Positions 35,183 through 43,913 of a stretch of 64,000 nucleotides of DNA are shown in pieces. Source of the stretch: Paraburkholderia kururiensis (lineage in GTDB: Bacteria; Pseudomonadota; Gammaproteobacteria; Burkholderiales; Burkholderiaceae); NCBI RefSeq assembly GCF_034424375.1, contig NZ_CP139965.1, positions 2,170,001 through 2,234,000 of the forward strand, in the 5' to 3' direction. How positions within the stretch are numbered: the first letter of the stretch is position 1; each line of letters opens with the position of its first letter. The notes under the pieces were generated by a model. It saw only the letters and a list, made by a program, of their open reading frames with translations. It was not told the DNA's origin and ran no database searches. Position numbers and translations under genes: made by a program.

Positions 35183-37074
35183 TGAACACGGCCCGCATGC
35201 ACCACCTTGACCGGTTTCCATCTGTCGTGCCGGCCGTTGCGGCCGGCTTATCGGGGAGCAAGACTGTGAAGCGAGCGTTATTTCTCTTTCTGTCGGCCGT
35301 GACCGTGCTGCTCGGTTGCGTGCCGGGCGTGGCCAACGCGTGGTGGCAGAACGACTGGTCGTATCGCAAGGCCATCACCATCGATACGAGCCCGAAGGGC
35401 GTGAACGTATCGGAGTCCGCAGGACGCATGCCGCTTCTGATCCGGCTGCATTCGGGCAACTTCCAGTTCGACGGATTGCAGGACAGCGGCGCCGACATCC
35501 GCTTCGTCGCGGCTGACGACAAGACGCCGCTCAACTACCAGATCGAGCAATACGACCCCGTGCTCGGCGTGGCGCTCGTCTGGATCGACGTGCCGCAGAT
35601 GCCGGCCGGTGCCGCGCAGTCCATCTGGATGTACTACGGCAACAAGAAGGCGCCGGACGGCAGCAAGCCCGCGGAAACGTTCGACCCCGACTACACGCTC
35701 GTCTACCACTTCAACGGCGCGTCGGGCACGCCGCCGAAAGATGCCACGGCCTACGCGAACAACGCGCAGAACGCGCCGTTCAAGACCATCGAAGACGGCG
35801 TGATCGGCAAGGGTGCGCAGTTCGACGGCAGCACGCCGTTGAACCTGCCGGCGAGTCCGTCGCTGAACGTGAGCGCGGGCGGCAGCTTCACGTTCAGCGT
35901 GTGGGCGAAGCCCGCGGCCCTTGCGCCGAACACGCTGCTCTACAGCCGTCGCGACGGCGCCAACGCGCTCCTGATCGGGCTCGACAACGGCGTGCCGTTT
36001 GCCGAGGTGGCGAGCGGCGCGGCGCCCGTGCGCGTGGCCGCTACCACGCCCGTGGCCGCGGCCCAATGGACGCATGTGGCCGTCACCGCGGACGGCAAGA
36101 ACCTCACGCTCTATGTGAACGGCAAGCAGGCCGCGCAGGCGGCGGCCACGTTGCCCGCGCTCGCGGGTGCCGCGGCCGTAGGCGGCGATGTGGCCGGCGC
36201 GCCGGCCGGCTTCGCGGGCTTCAACGGCGCGCTGGACGAACTGCGTCTTTCGAAGATCGCGCGTTCGCCCACGCTCATCTCGCTCGATGCCTTGTCGCAG
36301 GGCTCCGAATCGAAGCTCGTGGGGTACGGTGCCGACGAAAAGCAGTCGGGCTTCGGCTTTGGCTACTTCGGCATCATCGTGCAGTCCGTGACGGTGGACG
36401 CGTGGGTCGTCATCGGCATCCTGCTCGGCATGGCGGTTATTTCATGGGTCGTGATGTGGACGAAGGCCGGTTACGTGGGCACCGTGGACCGCGCGAACAA
36501 CTACTTCGTGCAGCGTTTTCGCGAAGTGGCGGGGCGTCACCTCACGGGCCTCGCGCACGTGGACGAAGCCACCGACGAAGGGCGGCGCCTGCGGCAGTCG
36601 TCGCTGTACCGGCTCTACAAGGCCGGCGTGCAGGAAATTCATAGCCGCGTCGATGAAACCGGCCGCACGGTGATTACGAGCGAATCGATCGAAGCCATTC
36701 GCGCCTCGATGGACGCCACGCTCGTGCGCGAAAACCAGCGTCTTTCGAAGTCGATGGTGCTGCTCACCATCGCCATTTCGGGCGGCCCGTTCCTCGGTCT
36801 GCTCGGCACCGTGGTGGGCGTGATGATCACGTTCGCCGCAATCGCCGCGGCGGGCGACGTCAACGTGAACGCCATCGCGCCGGGTATCGCCGCAGCGCTG
36901 CTCGCCACCGTGACGGGCCTCTTCGTCGCGATTCCCGCGCTCTTCGGCTACAACTACCTGCTCATTCGCAACAAGAACGTGACCGCGAACATGCAGGTGT
37001 TCGTCGACGAATTCGTCACGCGCCTCGCCGAAGCGCATCGCAGCCACCGCGACCACGCGGTGCTGGCCGCCTGA
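35182..37074 (+). CDS. exbB: DUF2341 - LamG-like - ExbB (MotA/TolQ/ExbB) fusion protein
   Basis: 630 residues beginning in the tpsB stop codon. Signal sequence (about 30-52) then DUF2341 (about 55-150, opening W-W-Q-N-D-W-S-Y-R-K). A concanavalin/LamG-like domain follows (about 205-370, F-T-F-S-V-W-A-K-P and W-T-H-V-A-V-T), then a membrane helix (about 403-424). The ExbB/TolQ proton-channel domain is C-terminal (about 430-630), with G-L-L-G-T-V-V-G-V and the A-T-V-T-G-L-F-V-A-I-P-A-L-F-G-Y-N signature. Ordinary ExbB is about 240 residues; here a large periplasmic sugar-binding-like module precedes it. As I recall, exbB2 beside P. aeruginosa pdtB also has such an extension. Works with ExbD and TonB below to harness the proton-motive force. 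Confidence 0.92.
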   Translation: MNTARMHHLDRFPSVVPAVAAGLSGSKTVKRALFLFLSAVTVLLGCVPGVANAWWQNDWSYRKAITIDTSPKGVNVSESAGRMPLLIRLHSGNFQFDGLQDSGADIRFVAADDKTPLNYQIEQYDPVLGVALVWIDVPQMPAGAAQSIWMYYGNKKAPDGSKPAETFDPDYTLVYHFNGASGTPPKDATAYANNAQNAPFKTIEDGVIGKGAQFDGSTPLNLPASPSLNVSAGGSFTFSVWAKPAALAPNTLLYSRRDGANALLIGLDNGVPFAEVASGAAPVRVAATTPVAAAQWTHVAVTADGKNLTLYVNGKQAAQAAATLPALAGAAAVGGDVAGAPAGFAGFNGALDELRLSKIARSPTLISLDALSQGSESKLVGYGADEKQSGFGFGYFGIIVQSVTVDAWVVIGILLGMAVISWVVMWTKAGYVGTVDRANNYFVQRFREVAGRHLTGLAHVDEATDEGRRLRQSSLYRLYKAGVQEIHSRVDETGRTVITSESIEAIRASMDATLVRENQRLSKSMVLLTIAISGGPFLGLLGTVVGVMITFAAIAAAGDVNVNAIAPGIAAALLATVTGLFVAIPALFGYNYLLIRNKNVTANMQVFVDEFVTRLAEAHRSHRDHAVLAA

Positions 37075-37093
37075 ACGCGACGGGGAGAACGCC

Positions 37094-37504
37094 ATGCAGG
37101 TTCAGGACGACGACAAGCCCTACGACGACATCAACATCACGCCGATGCTCGATCTGGCGTATGTGCTGCTCATCATCTTCATCATCATGACGACCGCTTC
37201 GGTGCAGGGCATTCGCGTCGATCTGCCGAAGGCGAGTTCGTCCACGAGCCTCGCGAAGCCGAAGACAAAAGCGATCACGGTGTCCGACTCGGGGCAGATC
37301 TTTCTCGACGCGTATCCCGTCACGATGGACGAACTGGAAAGCCGTCTGCGCACGGAGAAAGCGACCAATCCAGACGTGCCCATCGTGCTCAAGGGCGACG
37401 CCACCGTGCAGTACCAGCGCGTGATGGACGTGCTCGATCTGCTGCGGCGTCTCGATCTTTCGCAGGTCGGCCTCGTCACGGGCAAGGCGAAGCAGGGCGG
37501 CTAG
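37094..37504 (+). CDS. exbD: ExbD-type energy transducer
   Basis: 136 residues. N-I-T-P-M-L-D near 14-20, with the catalytic membrane Asp at position 20 at the start of the single helix (about 20-38), then a periplasmic domain. It pairs with the ExbB-fusion gene 19 bp upstream and tonB 9 bp downstream. Forms the proton channel rotor/stator that energises TonB-like proteins. GGGGAGAACGCC provides the ribosome site. Confidence 0.95.
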   Translation: MQVQDDDKPYDDINITPMLDLAYVLLIIFIIMTTASVQGIRVDLPKASSSTSLAKPKTKAITVSDSGQIFLDAYPVTMDELESRLRTEKATNPDVPIVLKGDATVQYQRVMDVLDLLRRLDLSQVGLVTGKAKQGG

Positions 37505-37513
37505 GAACGCGCA

Positions 37514-38215
37514 ATGGAAACCACCTACAACGGCGGCGCGAGCGGCAACGGTCCGGGCCGCTTCATCAAGCCGGTGCTGATCGCGCTCGTGCTGCTGGGC
37601 GTGGCCGCGCTCGTCTGGCATTTCGCCAGCGATACGGCCGGCGTGAAGCGCGCGACCGCGCCGCAGGTGACCACGGTCATTCCGCTGCCGCCGCCTCCGC
37701 CCCCGCCGCCGAAACAGAAGCCGCCGCCCGAGAAGATCAAGGACGAGGTGAAAACGCCCGTCGATCGTCCTACGGTTGCGCCGAAACCGGCCGAAGCGCC
37801 GAAACCTTCGGATAACCAACCCAGGCAGATGACGATGAACGCACCGGCTCAGGCTGGCACGGACAGCTTCAACATCGGCGCGGGCGACGGCTCCGGCATG
37901 GTGGGCAGCGGCGGCGGAGGGCGCTTCGGCAACGCGAGCTACAACACCTACATGGTCTACGTGCTGCAACGCGCGATCGAGCAGGACAAGGGCGTGCAGG
38001 AAGCGGGCGGCAGCCGTTTCACGGGCAGCCTGAATTTGTGGATGGAGCCGAGCGGCCGCATCACGAAGGTGACGATCGCGCAGTCCACGGGCGACGCGAA
38101 GATCGACGCGGCCGTGGTCGCGGCCATCGAAGCGCTCGGCAAGGTGGACGAGCCCCCGCCGCCCTCGACGACGTGGCCGGTGCTCGTGAAGCTGCAGGGA
38201 CGCAAGCCGGCCTAG
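37514..38215 (+). CDS. tonB: TonB-like energy transducer
   Basis: 233 residues. A membrane helix (about 19-38), a Pro-rich stretch with ten consecutive prolines broken once (about 54-70) and Lys/Pro repeats to about 100 are followed by a Gly/Ser linker. The C-terminal TonB domain (about 145-230) has Y-V-L-Q-R-A-I-E-Q, W-M-E-P-S-G-R-I-T-K-V and A-A-V-V-A-A-I-E-A-L. It is the third gene of the exbB-exbD-tonB module. No TonB-dependent receptor is encoded in the window; partners could be VreA-like proteins, TpsB, the porin or the secretin. A 170-bp gap with a tandem repeat follows. Confidence 0.92.
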   Translation: METTYNGGASGNGPGRFIKPVLIALVLLGVAALVWHFASDTAGVKRATAPQVTTVIPLPPPPPPPPKQKPPPEKIKDEVKTPVDRPTVAPKPAEAPKPSDNQPRQMTMNAPAQAGTDSFNIGAGDGSGMVGSGGGGRFGNASYNTYMVYVLQRAIEQDKGVQEAGGSRFTGSLNLWMEPSGRITKVTIAQSTGDAKIDAAVVAAIEALGKVDEPPPPSTTWPVLVKLQGRKPA

Positions 38216-38247
38216 CGCGGGCCGGAACGAAAGAGCGGCGACAGAAG

Positions 38248-38320
38248 ACGACATACGCAAACGACATACGCAGCGACATACTCAGCGACATACGCAGCGA
38301 CATACGCAACGACATACGGC
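38248..38320. repeat. Six 12-bp tandem units between tonB and the porin gene
   Basis: Consensus RCGACATACGCA; units at 38248, 38261, 38273, 38285, 38297 and 38309, the first separated by one extra base. Copies differ at one or two positions. It is non-coding as far as I can see, between the tonB stop and the porin ribosome site, where it could influence expression downstream. Confidence 0.85.
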
Positions 38321-38385
38321 AATCGAAAGCGCAGGCCCGTCGCGAAGACGGTGCCAGGCAAACAACAGGTATGTGGAGAGCTTTG

Positions 38386-40191
38386 ATGATTCGCATGAAC
38401 AAGATTCGGGGTAGCGGATGGAGCGGCGGCGGTATGCCCATGCGGCGTTCGCGCATGAGCGCCGCGCTCTTCACGCTGGGCATGACGTGTGCCGCGGGCG
38501 CTCACGCGCAGTCGCTCGAAACGCAGGCCGCGCAAGGCGCCGCGGCGCCCACCGAGAACACGGTGATCAACCTCATCAACCTGCTCGTGAAGCGCGGGGT
38601 ACTCACGCAGCAGAACGCCAACGACCTCATCAGCGAGGCACGTTCCGAGGCTGCGCAGGCACGCGCCGCAAACGCCGCGCGTGCGCCCGCAGCAGCCGTC
38701 GTGAACGCACCCACGCAACCGGGCGACGTAGCCGTGCCCTACGTGCCGCAGGTGGTGCGCAACCAGATTCGCGACGAGGTGAAGCAGGAAGTCATGGCCC
38801 AGGCGAAGGCCGAAAACTGGGCGCAACCGAACGCGCTGCCGGACTGGATCTCGCGCATCAAGCTGGACGGCGACCTGCGCGTGCGCGACGAGTACCACTT
38901 CTACGGCAGCCGTAACGCGAACAACGTGACGAACTTCGCGGCCATCAACCAGGCCGGCGGCTTCGACATCAATCCGAACACGAACACCACGCAGTTGCCC
39001 ACGCAGAACACCACGCAGAACCGCAACAACCTGGAGCGCTACCGCGCGCGGCTCGGCGTGACGGCGCTGCTCTCCGAGCAGCTCACGGCGGGCCTGCAAC
39101 TCGCGAGCGGCAACGACAACGGCCCCGTGTCCACCACGGCCACCGCGGGCGGCGGCTTCGGCAAGAAGAACATCTGGCTCAACAAGGTCTACTTCGCCTA
39201 TACGCCCACGCCGTGGGCCAACGTGATCGCCGGCCGCTTCGACAATCCGTTCTTCGCTTCAGATCTGCTGTTCTCGAACGACCTCGAGATGGACGGCATC
39301 GCGTCGAACTTCCATTACGCGCTGCCTGCGAACCAGGACGTGATGCTGTTCGGCACACTGGGCGTGTTCCCGATCCAGTACACGGCCGAGAACTTCCCGT
39401 CGAACAGCACGAGCAAGGTGGGCAGCGATACGAAGTGGATGTTCGGCGCGCAGTTCGGCGCGGACTGGAAGATCAACGCGCAGAACCGCTTGAAGGGCGC
39501 CATTGCCTACTACGACTTCCAGAACATGCGCGGCACGCTGTCTTCGCCGTGCGCGCTGTATCTGGGCGCGACGAGCTGCAGCACGGACAACGAAGCACCG
39601 ACCTTCATGCAGGGCGGCAACTCGCTCATCGCGCTGCGCAACATCGTGCAGAACCCGAACCTCTCGCCGGGGCTCACGCCGCAGCCGCAGGTGTTCGGCC
39701 TCGCCTACAACTATCGCCTCTTCGACATCAAGGCGCAGTGGGATACGGTCATCGCAGACCGCTTCAAGCTGCGGCTCGACGGCGAATTCGTGCGCAACCT
39801 GGCCTACGACGAGAACAAGGCCTTCGGCGCGGCCTCGCTGCCCGTGAACAACTACGAGGCGACCACGGTGAATGCGTCGCGCTCGGACTACCGCAGCGGC
39901 CCGAACGGCTTCCTCGCGAAGGCCACCATCGGCGAGCCGGAACCGAAGACGAAGGGCCAGTGGAATTTCTCCGTGGCGTACAAGTACCTGCAACCGGACG
40001 CCACGCTCGACGCCTTCACCGACCCCGACTTCCACCTGGGCGGCACCAACGCGCGCGGCTACATTCTGGCCGCCGCGTACGCCGTGGCGCGCGACACGTG
40101 GTTCACCGCGCGCTACCTGAGCGCGAAGGAAGTGTATGGGCCGCCGGTGTCCATCGACGTGCTTCAACTCGAACTCAACGCGCGGTTCTGA
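38386..40191 (+). CDS. Putative outer-membrane porin (Porin_5-like)
   Basis: 601 residues from the ATG at 38386 (GGAG seven bases before). Signal peptide with cleavage near A-H-A-Q (about 43). A predicted coiled-coil/linker region (about 55-145, L-V-K-R-G-V-L-T-Q-Q-N-A-N-D-L-I) is followed by a long beta-barrel with alternating aromatic strands, ending L-E-L-N-A-R-F with the terminal Phe of outer-membrane proteins. Matches the putative porin family with an N-terminal periplasmic helix. Substrate unknown. Homologues sit in the same place after exbD/tonB in pseudomonad pdt-type loci, so a structural or export role is as likely as uptake. Confidence 0.82.
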   Translation: MIRMNKIRGSGWSGGGMPMRRSRMSAALFTLGMTCAAGAHAQSLETQAAQGAAAPTENTVINLINLLVKRGVLTQQNANDLISEARSEAAQARAANAARAPAAAVVNAPTQPGDVAVPYVPQVVRNQIRDEVKQEVMAQAKAENWAQPNALPDWISRIKLDGDLRVRDEYHFYGSRNANNVTNFAAINQAGGFDINPNTNTTQLPTQNTTQNRNNLERYRARLGVTALLSEQLTAGLQLASGNDNGPVSTTATAGGGFGKKNIWLNKVYFAYTPTPWANVIAGRFDNPFFASDLLFSNDLEMDGIASNFHYALPANQDVMLFGTLGVFPIQYTAENFPSNSTSKVGSDTKWMFGAQFGADWKINAQNRLKGAIAYYDFQNMRGTLSSPCALYLGATSCSTDNEAPTFMQGGNSLIALRNIVQNPNLSPGLTPQPQVFGLAYNYRLFDIKAQWDTVIADRFKLRLDGEFVRNLAYDENKAFGAASLPVNNYEATTVNASRSDYRSGPNGFLAKATIGEPEPKTKGQWNFSVAYKYLQPDATLDAFTDPDFHLGGTNARGYILAAAYAVARDTWFTARYLSAKEVYGPPVSIDVLQLELNARF

Positions 40192-40202
40192 TGGAGCGAA
40201 GC

Positions 40203-40868
40203 ATGAAACGAACTCGTCACGCGATGATCGCGGTGGGCCTGGCCGGCGGGCTGATTCTCGCCGCGACCGGCGCCGGCGCGCAGAGCATCGAAGACAAACT
40301 ACGCAGCCAGTTGCGCGCCACCACGCAGGAACTGCGTCAGCTTCAGGACAACCAGACGCAGTTGCAGGCCGACAAGACCGCCGCGGAGCAGCAGCGCGAC
40401 CAGGCGCTGGCGCAGGTCAAAGACTTGCAGGGGCAGCTGGCTGCGGCGAAGGGGCAGTCGAGCGCCGAAGTAGAGGCACGGCGCGCGCTGGCGGAAGAAC
40501 GCGCAAGCCATACGCGCGACACGCAACAACTCGCGAAGTACAAGACCTCCTACGAAGATCTGCTCGCCGTCACGAAAACCCGCGACGCGCAGCGCACGCA
40601 ATTGCAGAACGATGTGAAGACACGTGACACGCAACTGCAAACATGCGAAGCCAAAAATGCGGACCTGTACCGCGTGGGCCACGAGATTCTGGAAGCCTAC
40701 GAGCACGTCGGCCTCGGCACGTTTCTCTCGTCGCGGCAGCCGTTCGCGGAGTCGGCGCGCGTGAAGTACGACGACATCGCGCAGCGCTACGGCGACGCGC
40801 TCTATGCGGGCAAATACGACCCGGCGGCGCGTCCGTCGGCGGCATCGGCGCCTGCCGGCGCGCAATGA
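40203..40868 (+). CDS. Periplasmic coiled-coil protein
   Basis: 221 residues from the ATG at 40203, preferred over an ATG at 40191 because GGAG lies six bases upstream. Signal peptide to about residue 26 (A-G-A-Q). A long coiled coil (about 28-150) is rich in Gln/Leu heptads, and a short C-terminal part has single Cys and E-A-Y-E-H-V-G-L-G-T-F-L. Resembles YbgF/TolA-like spacer proteins but I cannot assign a family. Tightly downstream of the porin gene, so probably a periplasmic partner of the secretion or energising complex. Confidence 0.75.
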   Translation: MKRTRHAMIAVGLAGGLILAATGAGAQSIEDKLRSQLRATTQELRQLQDNQTQLQADKTAAEQQRDQALAQVKDLQGQLAAAKGQSSAEVEARRALAEERASHTRDTQQLAKYKTSYEDLLAVTKTRDAQRTQLQNDVKTRDTQLQTCEAKNADLYRVGHEILEAYEHVGLGTFLSSRQPFAESARVKYDDIAQRYGDALYAGKYDPAARPSAASAPAGAQ

Positions 40869-40936
40869 ACGACGATGGCCCGCGATCGCCCGCGGGGCAC
40901 GCCGATACGAGGCAACCCATGAAAAAGGAAGACCAC

Positions 40937-41530
40937 ATGGACAACGACAGCACAAACGCGAACGCGGCCGTCTCGAACGAGGAATGGATCGAGGCTGTGG
41001 GCATCGAGCAACTCGCGCAGGTGTTTCGCGCCGCCGGCTATCGCGTGACGGCCGCGGAGCAGAACGGCGCGGTGCAATTGATGAGCGCGAGCCAGGGCGT
41101 GGGCTTCGCGGTGCGCTTCGGCAACGTGGCGGCCGGGTTCACGGCGCCGGAGGCGTCCGCGCAAACGGGCGCAGACGCGCTGCGTTATCTCGACTACACG
41201 TTGAGCTGCGTGCTTCAGGTGCAAGGCGAATTGCCCGCGGACCTCGTCGCCAGCTGGAACCGCACGAAGCGTTTCGCGCGGCTCGCGAATCACGGGCCCT
41301 TTCTCGCGCTCGAACTGGACGTGGTGGTGGCGGGCGGCGTGAGCGGCCGTTACCTGCGCTCCACCATCGAGCTATGGGACAGGCTGATCCAGGAGTTTCT
41401 GCTCCATCTTCGCAATCGTCCCGCGATGGCCGCGCAAGAGGCCGCGGCCCGCCAGGACCCGGCGGACGCGGCGAAGGGGGACGCGGCGGTGACGCAGCCG
41501 GCCGCCGGTGACAAGGCCACGTTGCAATGA
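40937..41530 (+). CDS. YbjN-domain protein
   Basis: 197 residues from the ATG at 40937 (AAGGAAG upstream); an ATG at 40919 is possible. Residues about 17-150 fit the YbjN/sensory-transduction-regulator fold, which resembles type III secretion chaperones: an early W-I-E-A-V-G-I-E-Q-L helix, then beta strands, then the L-R-Y-L-D-Y and R-F-A-R-L segments. There is no signal peptide, so it is cytoplasmic. Overlaps the next gene (ATGA). Could chaperone or regulate a component of the locus; that part is inference. Confidence 0.65.
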   Translation: MDNDSTNANAAVSNEEWIEAVGIEQLAQVFRAAGYRVTAAEQNGAVQLMSASQGVGFAVRFGNVAAGFTAPEASAQTGADALRYLDYTLSCVLQVQGELPADLVASWNRTKRFARLANHGPFLALELDVVVAGGVSGRYLRSTIELWDRLIQEFLLHLRNRPAMAAQEAAARQDPADAAKGDAAVTQPAAGDKATLQ

Positions 41531-41985
41531 CGGCGTGGGCGCGCATCGCTGCAATGGGTGCGATGCTGCGCGCGCTGTTCACGGGCAGCGCGCGCAGCAC
41601 GAAGAGCGACCGGCTTATCGCCGTTCACGAGGCTCCCGCGGACTGGATGGAATACGCGGGCCGCGTGAGCGAACGCGTGCGTGCGGCACTGGATGATTCC
41701 GCCGAAGCCGCGCTGCGTTTTCGCGACGCGTGGGCCGCGCAACGCAGTGCGTCGAACGCGCATGCCGAGGCGCGCGACGAACGCTTGCGGCTGAAGATAT
41801 GGATCGAGAAGCGCGGGAGCATCGAGCGCGTCGAAGTGGCAGCGGCGTGCGAGTCGTCCCTCGAGGCAGCGCTGCGCACGGCGCTCGTCGCAACGTGCAT
41901 GGGTGCGCCGCCGCCGCACGGCATGAGGCAGCCCATCGTGATGCAGCTGAATGCGAGCGTAGCGGATTCGGCGCCGCACAGATAA
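41527..41985 (+). CDS. Small protein with a TonB-C-terminal-like domain
   Basis: 152 residues, start overlapping the YbjN gene stop. The C-terminal half (about 85-145) has L-K-I-W-I-E-K-R-G-S-I-E-R-V-E-V, a helix ending A-L-R-T-A-L, and a final strand P-I-V-M-Q-L, the same pattern as the TonB C-terminal domain and the protein at 45834-46322. The N-terminus has a weak hydrophobic stretch (about 6-18) and may be a membrane anchor. I do not recognise a named family. Confidence 0.6.
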   Translation: MTAWARIAAMGAMLRALFTGSARSTKSDRLIAVHEAPADWMEYAGRVSERVRAALDDSAEAALRFRDAWAAQRSASNAHAEARDERLRLKIWIEKRGSIERVEVAAACESSLEAALRTALVATCMGAPPPHGMRQPIVMQLNASVADSAPHR

Positions 41986-42084
41986 GACAGGCAAGAGGCG
42001 GCATACGGGCCGGCGCACGGTTGTGACGCGACGGCGGTGTGCCAACGTTCCGGAAACAGCAGTCGGGTAGTCGCAGGAGAAGGC

Positions 42085-42999
42085 GTGAAGAAACTCGCAA
42101 TGCTTGCAGCAATGGTTCTGTTCGGCACGCCGCTGGTCGTGCTCGCCGGCAACGACGTGGTGGCGAATGCGGCGCAGGCGTCCGTCACGCAGGACGATAT
42201 CGAAACGCTCGTGAAGTCGCTGAGCCCCGAAGGGCGCACGCGCCTTGCCGCCGACCCCGCGGCAATGGATCGTCTTGTGCATTCCACGCTCGAACAGAAG
42301 GCCGTGCTGGCCGAAGCGAAGGCCAAGGGCTGGGACACGCAACCGCAGGTGCAGGCCGCAATCGAGGCCGCGCGTCGTGAGGTGATCGTGCGCACGTATC
42401 TGGCGTCCGTGAATGCGCCGCCGTCCGACTATCCGTCGGATGCCGATCTGGAGGCGGCCTATAACGAACACCAGAACGCGTTTGCCGTGCCGCGCGCGCT
42501 GCATCTCGCGCAGATCTACATCGCCGTGCCGCCGAATGCGGATCAGGCCACGCTCGACAAGGCCGGCAAGCAGGCCGCCCATCTGGCGGAGCTTGCAAGA
42601 AGCGGCGCTAAAGCGGGCACAAGCGGTGGCACAAAGAACAACGACTTCGCCTCGCTCGCGAAGGCCAACTCGCAGGACAAGGCGAGTGCGGACCGCGGCG
42701 GCGACATGGGCTTCGTGCCCGAGACGATGCTGCTGCCCGCCGTGCGCGATGCCGCGAATGCACTGACGCCGGGTCAGGTTTCGGCGCCGGTTCGCACGCA
42801 AACGGGCTTTCACGTGCTGAAGCTGATCGATACGCGGCCGGCCGGCGTGCGTCCGTTCGCCGAAGTGAAGGAGCAGCTCCGAACGTTGCTGCGCGCCCAG
42901 CGCACGCAGCAAAACGTGCAGGCGTATCTCACGAAGCTCGCCGGCAACGCACCCATCAACGAAGACGCGCTGAAGAAGGCGCTCGCAGCGGTGCAATAG
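42085..42999 (+). CDS. Parvulin-type peptidyl-prolyl cis-trans isomerase
   Basis: 304 residues from a GTG at 42085 with AGGAGAAGG just upstream; a start without a signal peptide would be less likely. Signal peptide to about 21, SurA/PpiC-like N-terminal helices (about 35-135), then the rotamase domain (about 150-260). That domain shows F-A-S-L-A-K-A-N-S-Q-D, G-G-D-M-G-F-V and T-G-F-H-V-L-K-L. Periplasmic folding factor; probably assists outer-membrane proteins or the giant TpsA in transit. P. aeruginosa has a PpiC-type isomerase (PA0699) at the equivalent position. Confidence 0.9.
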   Translation: MKKLAMLAAMVLFGTPLVVLAGNDVVANAAQASVTQDDIETLVKSLSPEGRTRLAADPAAMDRLVHSTLEQKAVLAEAKAKGWDTQPQVQAAIEAARREVIVRTYLASVNAPPSDYPSDADLEAAYNEHQNAFAVPRALHLAQIYIAVPPNADQATLDKAGKQAAHLAELARSGAKAGTSGGTKNNDFASLAKANSQDKASADRGGDMGFVPETMLLPAVRDAANALTPGQVSAPVRTQTGFHVLKLIDTRPAGVRPFAEVKEQLRTLLRAQRTQQNVQAYLTKLAGNAPINEDALKKALAAVQ

Positions 43000-43011
43000 A
43001 GGCGCGCGCAT

Positions 43012-43851
43012 ATGGCACTTCCGATCGCGTCCCCGGCTCAGGTATCAACGCAGGTATCGACACAGGCATCGGCGGACAGGCTCCAGTCAGGCAACGGCGC
43101 TGAACGCGCGCGATCCGGCGAGCCGGGCGCATGGCGCATGCCCGATGGCGCCGCTCTCGTGCGCTGCCCGCTGTGCCGAGGCGCGCTAAGCCACGTGCCC
43201 GACATGCCGGAGCACGTGCGCCACAAGAGCGCTCGTCGGGCCGCGCAATGCGTGCTGAGCACCGCACGTTATCAACCGGACGAACTGGTCGTGAACGGGT
43301 CGCGTAACGCGGTGATCTCGGCCATGAACCGGCGCCGTTTTCTGGAAGACTGGGCGCGCCACTACCTCGCGATGCAGGCGACGTGGCCCTCGCTTGTCAT
43401 CGCGCGATTCGTCACGGTGCTCGCGTGCGCGGACGTGCTGGACCTCTGGTCTTACGCCGAACTGCGCGAAGCGGACGTGCCGGCCGTATTGCTCGTGCTC
43501 GCGGGTTTCATGCGCGTGCCCGACGAGGACGCGTTCGCGCCGCCACGCGTCAGAGGACTCGTGAGCGATGAAGCGCGCTGGGTGCGCTTCTGGTTCGGCG
43601 CGAACGTGCGCGAGGCCGCGGATCTATGGAAGCCGCAGGACACGCCGGCCGCGCTGTTTCGCGTGGACTATCGCGACGCGAAGTCCACGCCGTTTCCCAC
43701 CGGCAATGAGGTGCTGGCCTGCACGCGCGTAGGCGACGCGAGCGACCTCTGGCACCGGCAGCCTGCCACGTCGATGCTTTCGGTAACCGCGGACGAGCGG
43801 CGTGCCGTCGCGCAGTACGTCGCGCGCTCGCGCGAATATCGGTTGGAATGA
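43012..43851 (+). CDS. Unknown protein with a C-P-L-C motif
   Basis: 279 residues starting 12 bp after the isomerase gene. The first about 45 residues are low complexity; C-P-L-C follows near 52-55 with H-V-R-H and a further Cys downstream, possibly a small zinc-binding site. The remainder (about 90-275) is mainly alpha-helical with W-A-R-H-Y-L and W-V-R-F-W-F segments. No signal peptide or membrane helix. I recognise no family; operon position suggests an accessory role in the secretion locus. Confidence 0.6.
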   Translation: MALPIASPAQVSTQVSTQASADRLQSGNGAERARSGEPGAWRMPDGAALVRCPLCRGALSHVPDMPEHVRHKSARRAAQCVLSTARYQPDELVVNGSRNAVISAMNRRRFLEDWARHYLAMQATWPSLVIARFVTVLACADVLDLWSYAELREADVPAVLLVLAGFMRVPDEDAFAPPRVRGLVSDEARWVRFWFGANVREAADLWKPQDTPAALFRVDYRDAKSTPFPTGNEVLACTRVGDASDLWHRQPATSMLSVTADERRAVAQYVARSREYRLE

Positions 43852-43913
43852 AGGGATGGAATGAAGGGCGAAATGATGGGCGCGTTGCACGGGTTGCGAC
43901 AGGAGAGAACGAG

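Noticed and set aside
38207..38225. Terminator after tonB (6-bp CCGGCC/GGCCGG stem)
   Set aside because: Short stem and no T run; GC-rich DNA gives such repeats often.
38248..38320. Replication-origin iterons
   Set aside because: No replication initiator gene, partition gene or AT-rich unwinding region nearby.
38038..38385. In-frame extension upstream of the porin start
   Set aside because: It overlaps the tonB gene in another frame and the 12-bp repeat array, has no signal peptide, and the ATG at 38386 has a good ribosome site and signal peptide.
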